Shown here one piece after another: positions 34,033 through 42,827 of a DNA stretch of 64,000 nt. Source of the stretch: an uncultured bacterium (GTDB taxonomy: Bacteria > Actinomycetota > Coriobacteriia > Coriobacteriales > Coriobacteriaceae); the NCBI GenBank assembly GCA_905214465.1, contig CAJMMD010000006.1:1-64000 (forward strand), read 5' to 3'. A model generated the notes under the pieces. The model searched no databases and was not told the origin of the DNA. It was given only the letters and a program-made list of their open reading frames with translations. The position numbers were made by a program, and so were the translations under genes. Each line of letters starts with the position of its first letter. Within the stretch, counting starts at the first letter, position 1.

Positions 34033-35814
34033 TTAGAGGCGACCGAGGTCGTAGGATCGAGCGACCGCCTCGCCGGCGCAGATGAGGTTAGTTGTGGCTT
34101 CTTGCGGGTCGAGTGCCTGCTCCAGGTCCATGGGCTTGCGACAGATCGGCAGTACAAGGTCGATGCCCTGCCCATACACCGCATCCAGGTTGTCAGCGCG
34201 ACCGCCCACGACGGCGACCACCGGCTTGCCATAGCGCTTGGCACGGCGGGCCACACCCACCGGCGCTTTGCCGGCGGCGGATTGCTCGTCCATATTGCCC
34301 TCGCCCGTTATGACCAGATCGACATCCCGCACGCGCTCGTCAAACCCAATCAGATCAAGCACCGTCTCCACGCCCGAATGTAGCTCTGCACCGAGCGCTA
34401 GCAGCGCGGCGCCCAGACCGCCAGCGGCACCGGCGCCGGGCACGCCGAGCACCGAGCCAAACGTCCGCGCACCCTCGGGCACGCGCAGTAACCCCTGAGC
34501 CCGTGCCTCGGCAATCGCCGTATCGAGCAGGCGACCGTAACCGACCATCCAGTCGTCGTACCCGCCCAGCGCTTCGACATCGTCTGTCGGCAGGCCCTTT
34601 TGCCCGCCAAACACCGCAAGCGCCCCGCGACGCCCCACGAGCGGATTCTCGACATCGGAAAGCACCACGACACGCGCGCCATTCAGTGCCCGAAGCGCCG
34701 GTGCCAAATCGATACTCGCCACGTGTTCAAGGCCCGTGAGCCCCAGCGCGATATTGCAGCCACGGTCATCGACAAGACGCGCGCCCAGCGCTTGCAGCAT
34801 GCCGGCGCCACCGTCGTTGGTGGCGCTGCCGCCCAGTCCCATATATAGGGTCCTCGCCCCCGCGCGAACCGCACGAAGCATCAGCTCGCCCACGCCATAG
34901 GTCGTAGCGGCCAACGCCGCCGACTCCGTGCACGGCGAGCACCCGATGCCCGCGGCTTCGGCCATCTCAATGACAGCCGACTCGTGCTCGCCGTCCACCA
35001 GCATCCGGGCAGCCACGCACTTGCCCAAGGGACCTGCCACCTCGCAGGTCACAATCTCACCGCCGCACGCGGCAACGGCATCGAGCGTTCCCTCACCGCC
35101 ATCCGCCAGCGGCAGCGCGCTTACTTGGGCATCGGGCCACACGCGGCGCACGCCTTCGGCAACGACCTCCTCTGCCTGCGCACTCGAAACGCTGCCCTTA
35201 AAGGAATCAATCGCCAGCAGCACACGGCGAGGCCGGCGCTGCACGGGACCAAAGTCGAGCGTCTCGCCGGCAAGATCCTCGCCGTCAGCAAGGGCCTCGG
35301 CGTGGGCAACATGCGCCTCAAGGTTTGCACCGCAGCCGCAACCGACGCCATCCGCACCGCGCAAACCGGCAAAATAGTTGCTCAGCACCGCGCGACACTC
35401 ATCCGCCAACACGCCGGCGGTCACATGAAACCGATGGTTTAGGCGCGAATCGGCATTGAGATCGTACAACGAGCCCAACGCACCCGCCTTGGCGTCGCTC
35501 GCGCCATACACGCAGCGCCCCACGCGCGCATTGACCATAAGCCCCGCACACATGCAGCAGGGTTCCAACGTCACATAGACCGTACAGTCGGAAAGGCGCC
35601 AGCGGCCAAGCGCCTGGGCAGCGGCGCACAGGGCCGCGAACTCTGCATGCGCCGAAGGGTCCTGGTCGAGCTCGCGCCGATTGTGCGCCCTCGCGACGAT
35701 CTCGCCGTCGCGCACCACTACGGCTCCGATGGGCACCTCGCCCACCGCCGCGGCGGCTCGCGCCTCCGCCAACGCCTCGCGCATGAACTTCTCGTCGATT
35801 TCGGTGATCGTCAT
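34033..35814 (-). CDS. tRNA adenosine deaminase (TadA) fused to glycerate kinase
   Basis: The 593-residue protein has two complete domains. Residues 1 to about 150 form a TadA-type deaminase: zinc ligands in HAEF and PCCMCAGL, catalytic Glu in HAE, and RVGRCVYGASDAKAGALGS typical of tRNA A34-to-inosine enzymes. After a linker of about 40 residues, a glycerate kinase of the GlxK/GckA family begins (LLAIDSFKGSVSSAQAEE, PLADGGEGTLDA, GLGGSATNDGGAGMLQALGA, ITGEGNMDEQSAAGKAP) and runs to the end. The frame is continuous through the linker. The ATG at 35814 has GGGAAGG upstream; a longer frame to 35865 would run to the edge of the divergent tRNA-Ser gene. Making inosine in tRNA-Arg(ACG) and phosphorylating glycerate have no known link. 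Confidence 0.9.
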   Translation of the reverse strand: MTITEIDEKFMREALAEARAAAAVGEVPIGAVVVRDGEIVARAHNRRELDQDPSAHAEFAALCAAAQALGRWRLSDCTVYVTLEPCCMCAGLMVNARVGRCVYGASDAKAGALGSLYDLNADSRLNHRFHVTAGVLADECRAVLSNYFAGLRGADGVGCGCGANLEAHVAHAEALADGEDLAGETLDFGPVQRRPRRVLLAIDSFKGSVSSAQAEEVVAEGVRRVWPDAQVSALPLADGGEGTLDAVAACGGEIVTCEVAGPLGKCVAARMLVDGEHESAVIEMAEAAGIGCSPCTESAALAATTYGVGELMLRAVRAGARTLYMGLGGSATNDGGAGMLQALGARLVDDRGCNIALGLTGLEHVASIDLAPALRALNGARVVVLSDVENPLVGRRGALAVFGGQKGLPTDDVEALGGYDDWMVGYGRLLDTAIAEARAQGLLRVPEGARTFGSVLGVPGAGAAGGLGAALLALGAELHSGVETVLDLIGFDERVRDVDLVITGEGNMDEQSAAGKAPVGVARRAKRYGKPVVAVVGGRADNLDAVYGQGIDLVLPICRKPMDLEQALDPQEATTNLICAGEAVARSYDLGRL

Positions 35815-35865
35815 CGTTCGCCTTCCCTGTTGCAAATTCAAAACGATGCTATCATTACGACTCAC

Positions 35866-35955
35866 GGAGAGATGGCAGAGCGGTTGAATGCGGCGGTCTT
35901 GAAAACCGTTGAGCGCGAGAGCGTTCCGGGGGTTCGAATCCCCCTCTCTCCGCCA
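35866..35955 (+). tRNA. tRNA-Ser (anticodon UGA)
   Basis: The 90-nt type II tRNA has acceptor GGAGAGA pairing with TCTCTCC, an anticodon loop CTTGAAA (anticodon TGA at 35900-35902), a long variable arm (GAGCGCGAGAGCGTTC), the T loop GGGTTCGAATCCC and an encoded CCA. Confidence 0.95.
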
Positions 35956-35958
35956 CTT

Positions 35959-36543
35959 TTAATGATGCACCGGTGTCATGGTCCGCTCAAACAGCGCATC
36001 GACCACGTCGGCCATCTCAGGTCGACGCTCAAGATCGTGGCCCGATTCCCACCATATCGTGAAAAGTCGAATAATACCGCCGGCGACAAACTCAGACGTC
36101 GTCTCGAGTGACACGGGGGCCAGGGCATCCTCGGCAAGCACGTTCATCACACGCTCGCGGATGGAGCGGGCAATGCGGTCGCAAATAACGTTTGTCAGCA
36201 TGCCCGACATGCTGCTTGCCAAAATGTTATCCATGAGCTGCTCGTGCGCCAGAATCAAATCCATGGCATCGTCCAAAATCGCGTGCCGAAGCGCGCGCAC
36301 GTCCTCGGCAGACACTGCGCCGGCCTCATCGGGCTGTTTTTGCGGCAAGCCCGACATGAGCTCATCGATATAAAAGGCAAAGTAATCGTTCTTGTCGCGA
36401 AAGTGCTTGTAGAACGTCGTGCGGCGAATCATGGCGCGGTCGCACAGCATGGCAACCGTCAGGTCCTCAAAACGATGCTCCTCGAGAAGCTCGGTGAAAG
36501 CATCGAACAGGGCACGATAGGTTTTCTTGATGCGAAGGTCCAT
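35959..36543 (-). CDS. TetR/AcrR-family regulator
   Basis: The 194-residue protein begins DLRIKKTYRALFDAFTELLEEHRFEDLTVAMLCDRAMIRRTTFYKHFRDKNDYF, a TetR helix-turn-helix in which RRTTFYKHF is the recognition helix. The C-terminal two thirds form the helical ligand and dimer domain (TIWWESGHDLE near the end). The frame is open far upstream, but the first 90 codons of it are low in plausibility. I chose the ATG at 36543, with GAGG 12 bases upstream; an ATG at 36555 has GAGG with no spacing. It ends a few bases after tRNA-Ser, convergent with it. Divergent from lemA. The ligand is unknown. Confidence 0.82.
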   Translation of the reverse strand: MDLRIKKTYRALFDAFTELLEEHRFEDLTVAMLCDRAMIRRTTFYKHFRDKNDYFAFYIDELMSGLPQKQPDEAGAVSAEDVRALRHAILDDAMDLILAHEQLMDNILASSMSGMLTNVICDRIARSIRERVMNVLAEDALAPVSLETTSEFVAGGIIRLFTIWWESGHDLERRPEMADVVDALFERTMTPVHH

Positions 36544-36754
36544 CCGTATCGCCATCCTCAGGGCAAAGACAGTACTCGTCAATCTGTCGCATATCTTACA
36601 CCTGTACCTCGCGCGTTTTACCCCGGTGCCGACCCCGCCGAAAACATAACGCTTACCGGAAAGTTCGGCACGGCAAAACGTTGCGGGTATACTAGTAGCG
36701 TTATACCAACGGCAGCTGGCGCATGCCGCCGCGGCCATTCGAAACGGAGACATC

Positions 36755-37306
36755 ATGATTACCGTCATCATCGGCATCGTTGTTGTCATTGTGATTGTCT
36801 GCGCCATCGCCGGCATTTACAACAACATGGTCACCAAGCGTAACCGCATCGATAACGCCTGGCAGAACATCGATACGCAGCTGCAGCGCCGCAACGACCT
36901 GATCCCCAACCTGGTCGAGACCGTCAAGGGCTACGCCAAGCACGAGCAAGAGACGCTCTCCGCCGTGATCAGCGCGCGTAACACCGCCGTCAAGGCCACC
37001 ACGCCCGAGGCCAAGATGGAGGCCGACAACGTGCTGACCGGTGCGCTACGCCAGCTCTTCGCCGTAGCCGAGGCCTATCCCGACCTTAAGGCAAACACCA
37101 ACTTTACGCAGCTGCAGGCGTCGCTCGAGGATACCGAGAACAAGATTAGCTATGCACGCCAGAGCTACAACGACTGCGTGCTCAGCTACAACAACGCCAT
37201 TCAGACGTTCCCGGCTGTCATCTTTGCCGGCATCTTCCAGTTTAAGGAGCGCCAGGGCTTCGAGGCCGCCGAAGCAGCCCGCCAGGCCCCGACCGTCAAG
37301 TTCTAG
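36755..37306 (+). CDS. lemA: LemA-family membrane protein
   Basis: The 183-residue protein has one N-terminal membrane helix (ITVIIGIVVVIVIVCAIAGIY), then the family's NRIDNAWQNIDTQLQRRNDLIPNLVETVKGYAKHE signature and helical bundle, ending FKERQGFEA. The function of LemA proteins is unsettled. GGAG precedes the ATG. Single gene with a strong terminator; divergent from the TetR gene, which may control it (inference). Confidence 0.92.
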   Translation: MITVIIGIVVVIVIVCAIAGIYNNMVTKRNRIDNAWQNIDTQLQRRNDLIPNLVETVKGYAKHEQETLSAVISARNTAVKATTPEAKMEADNVLTGALRQLFAVAEAYPDLKANTNFTQLQASLEDTENKISYARQSYNDCVLSYNNAIQTFPAVIFAGIFQFKERQGFEAAEAARQAPTVKF

Positions 37307-37342
37307 TAGTTTGGCAGCGCATCCTTAATCGGCCAAATGCAT

Positions 37343-37390
37343 AAACCGCCCCGTCGAATGCATACTTCGACGGGGCGGTTTCCTTTTTCG
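37343..37390 (+). terminator. Rho-independent terminator of lemA
   Basis: A perfect 15-bp stem (37343-37357 with 37367-37381) followed by CCTTTTT. Confidence 0.92.
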
Positions 37391-37657
37391 CGAAGCTCCC
37401 CCTCTAAGCGCCGTGCATTTTTAGGAGTATTCAACATAACCAAGGGCTTCGGGCGCCGCGATAAATGCCAAAGAGCGCAAATATCCCTGCAAATCAAACG
37501 CTGTCAGCCCATAACCCCGCCCATCATTCGTAGAAAACATCGAGAAATCCCGATTTTTTGCCCGAGGTCGGTATGCAGGGGCCTTCGATTGCAGAATACT
37601 CGCAAAAATGCACGTCGCCATCACCCCCACATGGCGCGAACCAAAACAAAAGCGCGG

Positions 37658-37756
37658 CCTTCCTTTCCGGCGCACTCCGCAGGACGAAAGAACCTCCGCC
37701 GCACGAAGTGCGCTGCGGAGGTTCTTGCATGTCCGAGGACGCGCCGGAAAGGAAGG
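37658..37756 (-). repeat. Nested inverted repeat downstream of ilvE
   Basis: Perfect 16-bp outer arms (37658-37673 with 37741-37756) enclose an inner hairpin (37688-37726; AAGAACCTCCGC with GCGGAGGTTCTT) whose minus-strand 3' side is followed by TTTCG. The inner part may end ilvE transcription. The outer stem is more than a terminator needs and repeats the stem-within-stem design of other elements here. Confidence 0.7.
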
Positions 37757-37785
37757 TTGCCCTCGGGCCGAACAGCTATGGCAGC

Positions 37786-38838
37786 TTACGCGACGGTGTA
37801 AACCCAGTCGTGCTTATCCTCGACAGCACCAGATTGGATGCCGGTCAGGGTCTCGCGGAGCTTCTTCATCACGGGGCCAATCTCGGTGTAGCCAGCCGGG
37901 AAGGTCACGGTCTCATCGGCACCATAGACCTTGTTGTCGATCTCGCCCACCGGGGAAATGACGGCAGCGGTGCCGCACAGGCCGCACTCCACAAAGGTGC
38001 CGGCCTTGACCTCGGCCCACTCGACGGGGCGCTGGTCGACGGTTATGCCCAGGTCCTGAGCAACCTGAACGAGCGAACGACGGGTGATGGAGGGCAAGAT
38101 GGAGTCGGTGTGCGACTGCGGAACGACGAGCGTGCCGTCCTCCTTCACGAACAGAACGTTCGCGCCGCCGGTCTCCTCGACATAGGTGCGGGACTCAGAG
38201 TCGAGATACAGGTTCTCGGCATAGCCCTCGCGATGGGCCTCCATCGTGGGCTTGAGGGACATGGCGTAGTTCAGGCCAGCCTTGATGTTGCCGGTGCCGT
38301 GCGGTGCGGCGCGGTCGTACTCGGAAACGCGCAGCTTGACGGGCTTGAGGCCACCCTTAAAGTACGGACCGACCGGGGTCACGAGAATGCGGAACGTGTA
38401 CTCAGGAGCGGGAGCCACGCCGATCACGTCACCAGAGCCGATCATAAACGGACGCACGTACAGGGTTGCACCGGAGCCGAAGGGCGGAACCCAGGCGGCG
38501 TTGGCAGAAACGACCTGCTTGACGGCCTCGACAAACTTGTCCTTGGGGAACGGGGGCATCTCGAGGCGCTGGGCAGAGTTATACATACGCTCAGCGTTCA
38601 TGTCGGGACGGAAGCAGACGATGCTGCCGTCCTCGGCGGTGTAGGCCTTCAGGCCCTCAAAGACCTCCTGGCAGTAATGGAAGATGCCGCCGCACTCGGA
38701 AACATGCAGGGTGTGGTCGGTGGTCAGGCCGCCCTCGTCCCACTCGCCATCCTTCCAATGAGCCTCGTAGCTGTAATCGGTTTTCATGTAGCCAAAGCCG
38801 AGGCTACCCCAATCGATATCCTTCTTCTCGACAGTCAT
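37786..38838 (-). CDS. ilvE: Branched-chain amino acid aminotransferase
   Basis: The 350-residue PLP enzyme of fold type IV has HVSECGGIFHYCQEVFEGLKAY at the N-terminal side, the cofactor Lys in TGNIKAGLNYA, YVEETGGANVLFVK and GTAAVISPVGEI. It converts leucine, isoleucine and valine to and from their keto acids. The ATG at 38838 has AAGGAGCG five bases upstream; the frame extends to 38988 without such a site. Single gene; a TACAAT (minus strand, at 38997-38992) could be the -10 box and would give a leader of about 150 nt. Confidence 0.93.
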   Translation of the reverse strand: MTVEKKDIDWGSLGFGYMKTDYSYEAHWKDGEWDEGGLTTDHTLHVSECGGIFHYCQEVFEGLKAYTAEDGSIVCFRPDMNAERMYNSAQRLEMPPFPKDKFVEAVKQVVSANAAWVPPFGSGATLYVRPFMIGSGDVIGVAPAPEYTFRILVTPVGPYFKGGLKPVKLRVSEYDRAAPHGTGNIKAGLNYAMSLKPTMEAHREGYAENLYLDSESRTYVEETGGANVLFVKEDGTLVVPQSHTDSILPSITRRSLVQVAQDLGITVDQRPVEWAEVKAGTFVECGLCGTAAVISPVGEIDNKVYGADETVTFPAGYTEIGPVMKKLRETLTGIQSGAVEDKHDWVYTVA

Positions 38839-39062
38839 ATGTCGCTCCTTACATACACAGTTGCATACTCGCGAACCCGCACGCAAAGACCGAAGCCGAC
38901 CGCGTCGCAATGTCGCACGCCCGGAGCGTAGAGCCGGACGGGACACGCGAACGGCATCAAAGCCGATGGCACGTCGATTCGCATGCACGAGATTGTACTC
39001 CCCGTACGCGTCTGATAAAACGCTTTTCTTTAACTAAGTAAAGTATTTTCATTTGACCGAAG

Positions 39063-39097
39063 CAGAAAGGCCCGCCACCGTAAGCGGTGACGGGCCT
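39063..39097 (-). terminator. Rho-independent terminator of the DedA gene
   Basis: A 13-bp stem with one mismatch (39068-39080 with 39085-39097), tetraloop, then TTTCTGCTT on the minus strand. Confidence 0.82.
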
Positions 39098-39126
39098 CAA
39101 CGGCACGGTTTGCGCGCTGGCTCGAG

Positions 39127-39774
39127 CTACGCGTTCTTTTTGCCCAGCTTAGCCTTAACCAGACCGACCACAGTCGGGATGATCGACACGGCGACGATGC
39201 CGATAATCAGCAGCTCAAAGTGCTCCTGCACAAAGGGAATGCCGCCAAAGAAGTAGCCCAGCAGCGTAAAGACCGTCGACCAGGTAATGCCGCCCAGCAC
39301 GTTAAAGATGACAAAGTTGCGCCAGTGCATGCCGCCCATGCCGGCGATAAAGGGCACAAAGGTGCGGATAAACGGGAAGAAGCGGCCCAGGAAGATGGCT
39401 AGGTGACCCCACTTGTCCAAGAAATCCTCGGACTTTTTGATGCGCTCGGGCGTCATGGCCTTCACCTTGCCCGAAGCAATGATCTTTTTGCCAAAGAAAT
39501 GACCGATCATAAAGTTGCACTGATCGCCCAAGATGGCAGCGGCCCATGCGGTGGCCAGAAGCGCCACGATGTTAAAGCCGCCGTTGTGGGCAAAGAAGCC
39601 CGAGGCGAACAGCAGCGAATCGCCGGGAAGGAACGGGAAGAACACTACGCCCGTCTCGATAAAGATGATCAGGAACACGCAGCCGTAGGCCATAAGCGGG
39701 CCGGCGGCAATCCAACTGGCGATCGCGGTGCGCGGGTCTTTGAGCAACTCGGCGATAAAATTAATGAAACCCAT
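39127..39774 (-). CDS. DedA-family membrane protein
   Basis: The 215-residue protein has four to five membrane segments and the family motifs FIETGVVFFPFLPGDSLL and LGRFFPFIRTFVPFIAGMGGM. DedA proteins are now linked to undecaprenyl phosphate or phospholipid flipping across the membrane. The ATG at 39774 has GAGAGG nine bases upstream; the longer frame starts 28 codons earlier without support. Confidence 0.9.
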   Translation of the reverse strand: MGFINFIAELLKDPRTAIASWIAAGPLMAYGCVFLIIFIETGVVFFPFLPGDSLLFASGFFAHNGGFNIVALLATAWAAAILGDQCNFMIGHFFGKKIIASGKVKAMTPERIKKSEDFLDKWGHLAIFLGRFFPFIRTFVPFIAGMGGMHWRNFVIFNVLGGITWSTVFTLLGYFFGGIPFVQEHFELLIIGIVAVSIIPTVVGLVKAKLGKKNA

Positions 39775-39997
39775 GAAGTAAAACCTCTCAGTTGTGGGCG
39801 CGGATACGTCCAAGTTGACCAGTATACGGTTGCGGCGCCCCCTCGTGCGCAACCCCACAAAAGCATGACTCCATTACCAGCAAGTATGCATAACTGACAC
39901 CTGTCACGTAAGCCGTGAAAGATTGCTCTTCCTAATCCCTAGCGAATCGCTATACTTTATTGAATCGCATTGCCATGGCGCTAAGGGAGGGCGGTCA

Positions 39998-40702
39998 GTG
40001 AGCTTTATCAATACCATTCGCGAGGACATCAAGACCGTCCAAGCGCAGGACCCCGCCGCGCAAAACGGTCTGGTCATTTTCCTTTCGTACCCCGGCCTGC
40101 ACGCCAAGTGGAATCATGTGCCCGAGCACTGGCTGTGGGAACACGGTCATCGATCGCTCGCCCGCGTGCTCTCGCAAATCACCCGCCACATCACCGGCGT
40201 CGAGATTCACCCTGCCGCACAGATCGGCAAGCACTTCTTTATCGACCATGCCATGGGCGTCGTCATCGGCGAGACCACCATTGTGGGCGACAACTGCGTG
40301 CTCTATCAGGGCGTCACGCTCGGCGGCACCGGCAACGAGACCGGCAAACGCCACCCAACGCTCGGCAACAACGTCACCGTGGGCACAGGCGCCAAGGTGC
40401 TCGGCAACATTCGCATTGGCAACAACGTCAAAATCGGCGGCAACTCGGTCGTCGTCAAAGACGTGCCCGACAACTGCACCGTCGTGGGCGTGCCCGGGCG
40501 CATCATCAAGCGCAACGGCTGCCGCGTGTTCGAGGAGAGCTTCGACGCCAAGCAGCATCGCGAGTACATGCCCGACGATGCCGCCGAGCAGAGCGCCCTC
40601 AACCGCCAGGGCATCAACGAAAACGCCCGTCGCGTCAAGGAACTCGAGCGAGAGGTGGCCGAGCTCAAAGCCCTCGTCGCCAAGCTCGTGGACGAGCGCT
40701 AG
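39998..40702 (+). CDS. cysE: Serine O-acetyltransferase
   Basis: The 234-residue enzyme makes O-acetylserine for cysteine synthesis. It has a short helical N-terminus (SFINTIREDIKTVQAQDP), then a left-handed parallel beta-helix with hexapeptide repeats and the catalytic motif HPAAQIGKHFFIDHAMGVVIGETTIVGDN, HPTLGNNVTVGTGAKVLGN and VVGVPGRII. The C-terminus adds a predicted coiled coil (KELEREVAELKALVAKL). The start is a GTG at 39998 with AGGGAGG seven bases upstream. TATACT at 39951-39956 is a likely -10 box. Confidence 0.92.
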   Translation: MSFINTIREDIKTVQAQDPAAQNGLVIFLSYPGLHAKWNHVPEHWLWEHGHRSLARVLSQITRHITGVEIHPAAQIGKHFFIDHAMGVVIGETTIVGDNCVLYQGVTLGGTGNETGKRHPTLGNNVTVGTGAKVLGNIRIGNNVKIGGNSVVVKDVPDNCTVVGVPGRIIKRNGCRVFEESFDAKQHREYMPDDAAEQSALNRQGINENARRVKELEREVAELKALVAKLVDER

Positions 40703-40740
40703 GGCCGTGGGCAGCCGCCACAGCATGAACGCCAACACAA

Positions 40741-40780
40741 AAGGCGCGCCAGGGAATCCGCCCCCGGCGCACCTTCTTTT
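40741..40780 (+). terminator. Likely terminator of cysE
   Basis: AAGGCGCGCC (40741-40750) pairs with GGCGCACCTT (40766-40775) with one mismatch, followed by CTTTT. Confidence 0.65.
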
Positions 40781-40784
40781 CGAT

Positions 40785-40813
40785 GCGACATGCGGGACTG
40801 CCCCTTTGTCACC
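40785..40813. repeat. Decayed F1 palindrome
   Basis: On the minus strand GTGACAAAGGGGCAGTCCC is followed by a diverged second arm (GCATGTCGC). The first arm and GGG-AGTCCC centre match the copy at 5892-5922. It abuts the stop codon of the ABC exporter gene. Confidence 0.5.
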
Positions 40814-42826
40814 TTATGCGAATTGGCTCAGGTAGAGGTCGGCGTAAGCGCCCTCGGCAGCCAGCAGCTCCTTGTGCGTACCCTGCTCGATGATATTGCC
40901 GTGATCCATGACCAAGATCAGATCGGCATCGACGATCGTCGACAGGCGGTGCGCGATCACAAAGCTGGTGCGCCCGCGCATGAGCGCGTCCATGGCGCGG
41001 CCGATGGCAAGCTCGGTGCGCGTATCCACGCTTGAGGTCGCCTCATCCAGAATGAGAATCGCCGGGTTGTTGAGCAGCACGCGCGCAATGGTCAGCAGCT
41101 GACGCTGGCCCTGGCTGATGCTTTCGGCATCATTGGCCACGCGCGTGTCGTAGCCCTGCGGCATGGTGCGCACAAAGAAGTCGACCTGCGCGGCGCGGGC
41201 GGCAGCCACGATCTCGTCGCGCGTTGCCTCGGGGCAGCCGTAGGCGATGTTTTCGGCAATCGTGCCGTCGAACAGCCAGGCGTCCTGCAGCACCATGCCA
41301 AACTGCTGCCGTAGCTCGCCGCGATCCATGAGGCGCGTATCCACACCGTCGAGCGTAATGCGGCCGCCGTCAATCTCGTAGAAGCGCATGAGTAGGTTGA
41401 TGAGCGTCGTCTTGCCTGCGCCCGTGGTTCCCACCACGGCGATCTTCTGGCCCGGCTCGGCAGCAAACGACACGTCGCGCATAAGCGGCTTGTCGGGCGA
41501 ATAGCCAAAGCGCACATGCTCAAAAGCGACGCGGCCCTCAACGCGACCCGGCAGCTTGGCGGCCTCGCCCGGCTGCGGATCGGCCTCCATCTCGGGCTCA
41601 TCGAGCAGGTCGAACACGCGCTCCGCACTCGCCAGCGCGCTCTGCAGCGAGTTGAAGGTAAACGAGAGCTGCGTCATGGGCTCGGACGCCTCGTAGATAA
41701 ACTGGAAGAACGCCTGGAACACGCCGACGGTCATCTGACCGGCCACCAGCATGTTGCAGCCCACAAGCGCGATCACGATCTGCGCCAGACGACCGATAAA
41801 GCGAACCGCGGGGCCCACAGCGTTAATCATAAAGTCGGCCTTGGCGCTCACACGCGCCAGCTCGCCCGAGGCCTCGTGTACCTCGGCAGAACTCTGGCGC
41901 TCGCGGTTGAACGCGCGAATCACCAGACGGCCCGAGTAGCCCTCCTCGACCGCGCTCGTAATCTTGGACACCCATTCTTGGCGTTCGCCCGTCACGTCAT
42001 GCGTGCGGCGCGAAACCACCTTGGTCACCAGCAGCGATACCACCGTAAAGCCCAAAAAGACCAACGTGAGCTTAACGCTATAGACAAACATCATGCTCAC
42101 GGCGCCCACTACCGTACCGATCGACACCAGCAGCTGCAGCAATCCGCGCTGCATGCTCTCGGACATCTTGTCCAAGTCGTTGGTCGCGCGGCTGACCACC
42201 TCACCGGGGCGATGTGCGTCAAAGTAGGCGAGCGGCAGGCGGCTGAGCTTTTGCGCAATGCGGTTGCGTAGGCGCAGATTGAGTCGCTCGGCCACGCTCG
42301 ACATCAAAAAGCTCTGCAACGCATAGAAGGAGGCGGCTGCCGTCCAAATCATAAAGTAGACGAAAATGGTTTTGCCGCAATGTTCCCAGGTAATGCTGAA
42401 GGTAGTGTCGTTGGCAAACGCCACCTGCATATGACCCCACAGCTCATCGATCACGCGAGCGCTGTACGCCGGTGCGGCGGTGTTGAAGATGACGTAGAAC
42501 ACGATGCTCGCGAACACAATATAGAAGCGCCAATGGTCGCCGGCGGCTTCGCTCCACAAGCGGCGCACCGTCGCCCAGGTATCCCGGGGCGTCTCGTCCT
42601 CGTCTTCGTCGTCCACGTCGCGCATGCGCTCCGCTTCGGCGCGGGCGCGCTCGTCCTCGGCGCGCTCGTTTTCCTCGTAGAGCGCCTGGCAGCGGGCCTC
42701 GCGCTCGGCCGCCTTGATGGCGTCATCCAGCTCGAGCACCGCGGCAGCCTGGTCGACCGTTTTCTCAGCGGCGTCCGAATCGTTCGAATCGATTGCGTCG
42801 CCGCGCTTCTTGAGCTCCTCGGTCAT
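40814..42826 (-). CDS. MarR-linked ABC exporter, second subunit
   Basis: The 670-residue protein has an unusual 90-residue charged N-terminal extension (two Glu/Asp/Arg-rich stretches) before a six-helix exporter domain, then an ATPase domain with Walker A GTTGAGKTTL, signature ISQGQRQLL, Walker B ILILDEATSS and VIAHRLSTIVDAD. The catalytic Glu and switch His are present. The ATG at 42826 follows the partner's stop by one base, with GGGAGG in the junction. It is the catalytic partner of the next subunit and last in the operon. Confidence 0.9.
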   Translation of the reverse strand: MTEELKKRGDAIDSNDSDAAEKTVDQAAAVLELDDAIKAAEREARCQALYEENERAEDERARAEAERMRDVDDEDEDETPRDTWATVRRLWSEAAGDHWRFYIVFASIVFYVIFNTAAPAYSARVIDELWGHMQVAFANDTTFSITWEHCGKTIFVYFMIWTAAASFYALQSFLMSSVAERLNLRLRNRIAQKLSRLPLAYFDAHRPGEVVSRATNDLDKMSESMQRGLLQLLVSIGTVVGAVSMMFVYSVKLTLVFLGFTVVSLLVTKVVSRRTHDVTGERQEWVSKITSAVEEGYSGRLVIRAFNRERQSSAEVHEASGELARVSAKADFMINAVGPAVRFIGRLAQIVIALVGCNMLVAGQMTVGVFQAFFQFIYEASEPMTQLSFTFNSLQSALASAERVFDLLDEPEMEADPQPGEAAKLPGRVEGRVAFEHVRFGYSPDKPLMRDVSFAAEPGQKIAVVGTTGAGKTTLINLLMRFYEIDGGRITLDGVDTRLMDRGELRQQFGMVLQDAWLFDGTIAENIAYGCPEATRDEIVAAARAAQVDFFVRTMPQGYDTRVANDAESISQGQRQLLTIARVLLNNPAILILDEATSSVDTRTELAIGRAMDALMRGRTSFVIAHRLSTIVDADLILVMDHGNIIEQGTHKELLAAEGAYADLYLSQFA

Positions 42827-42827
42827 G

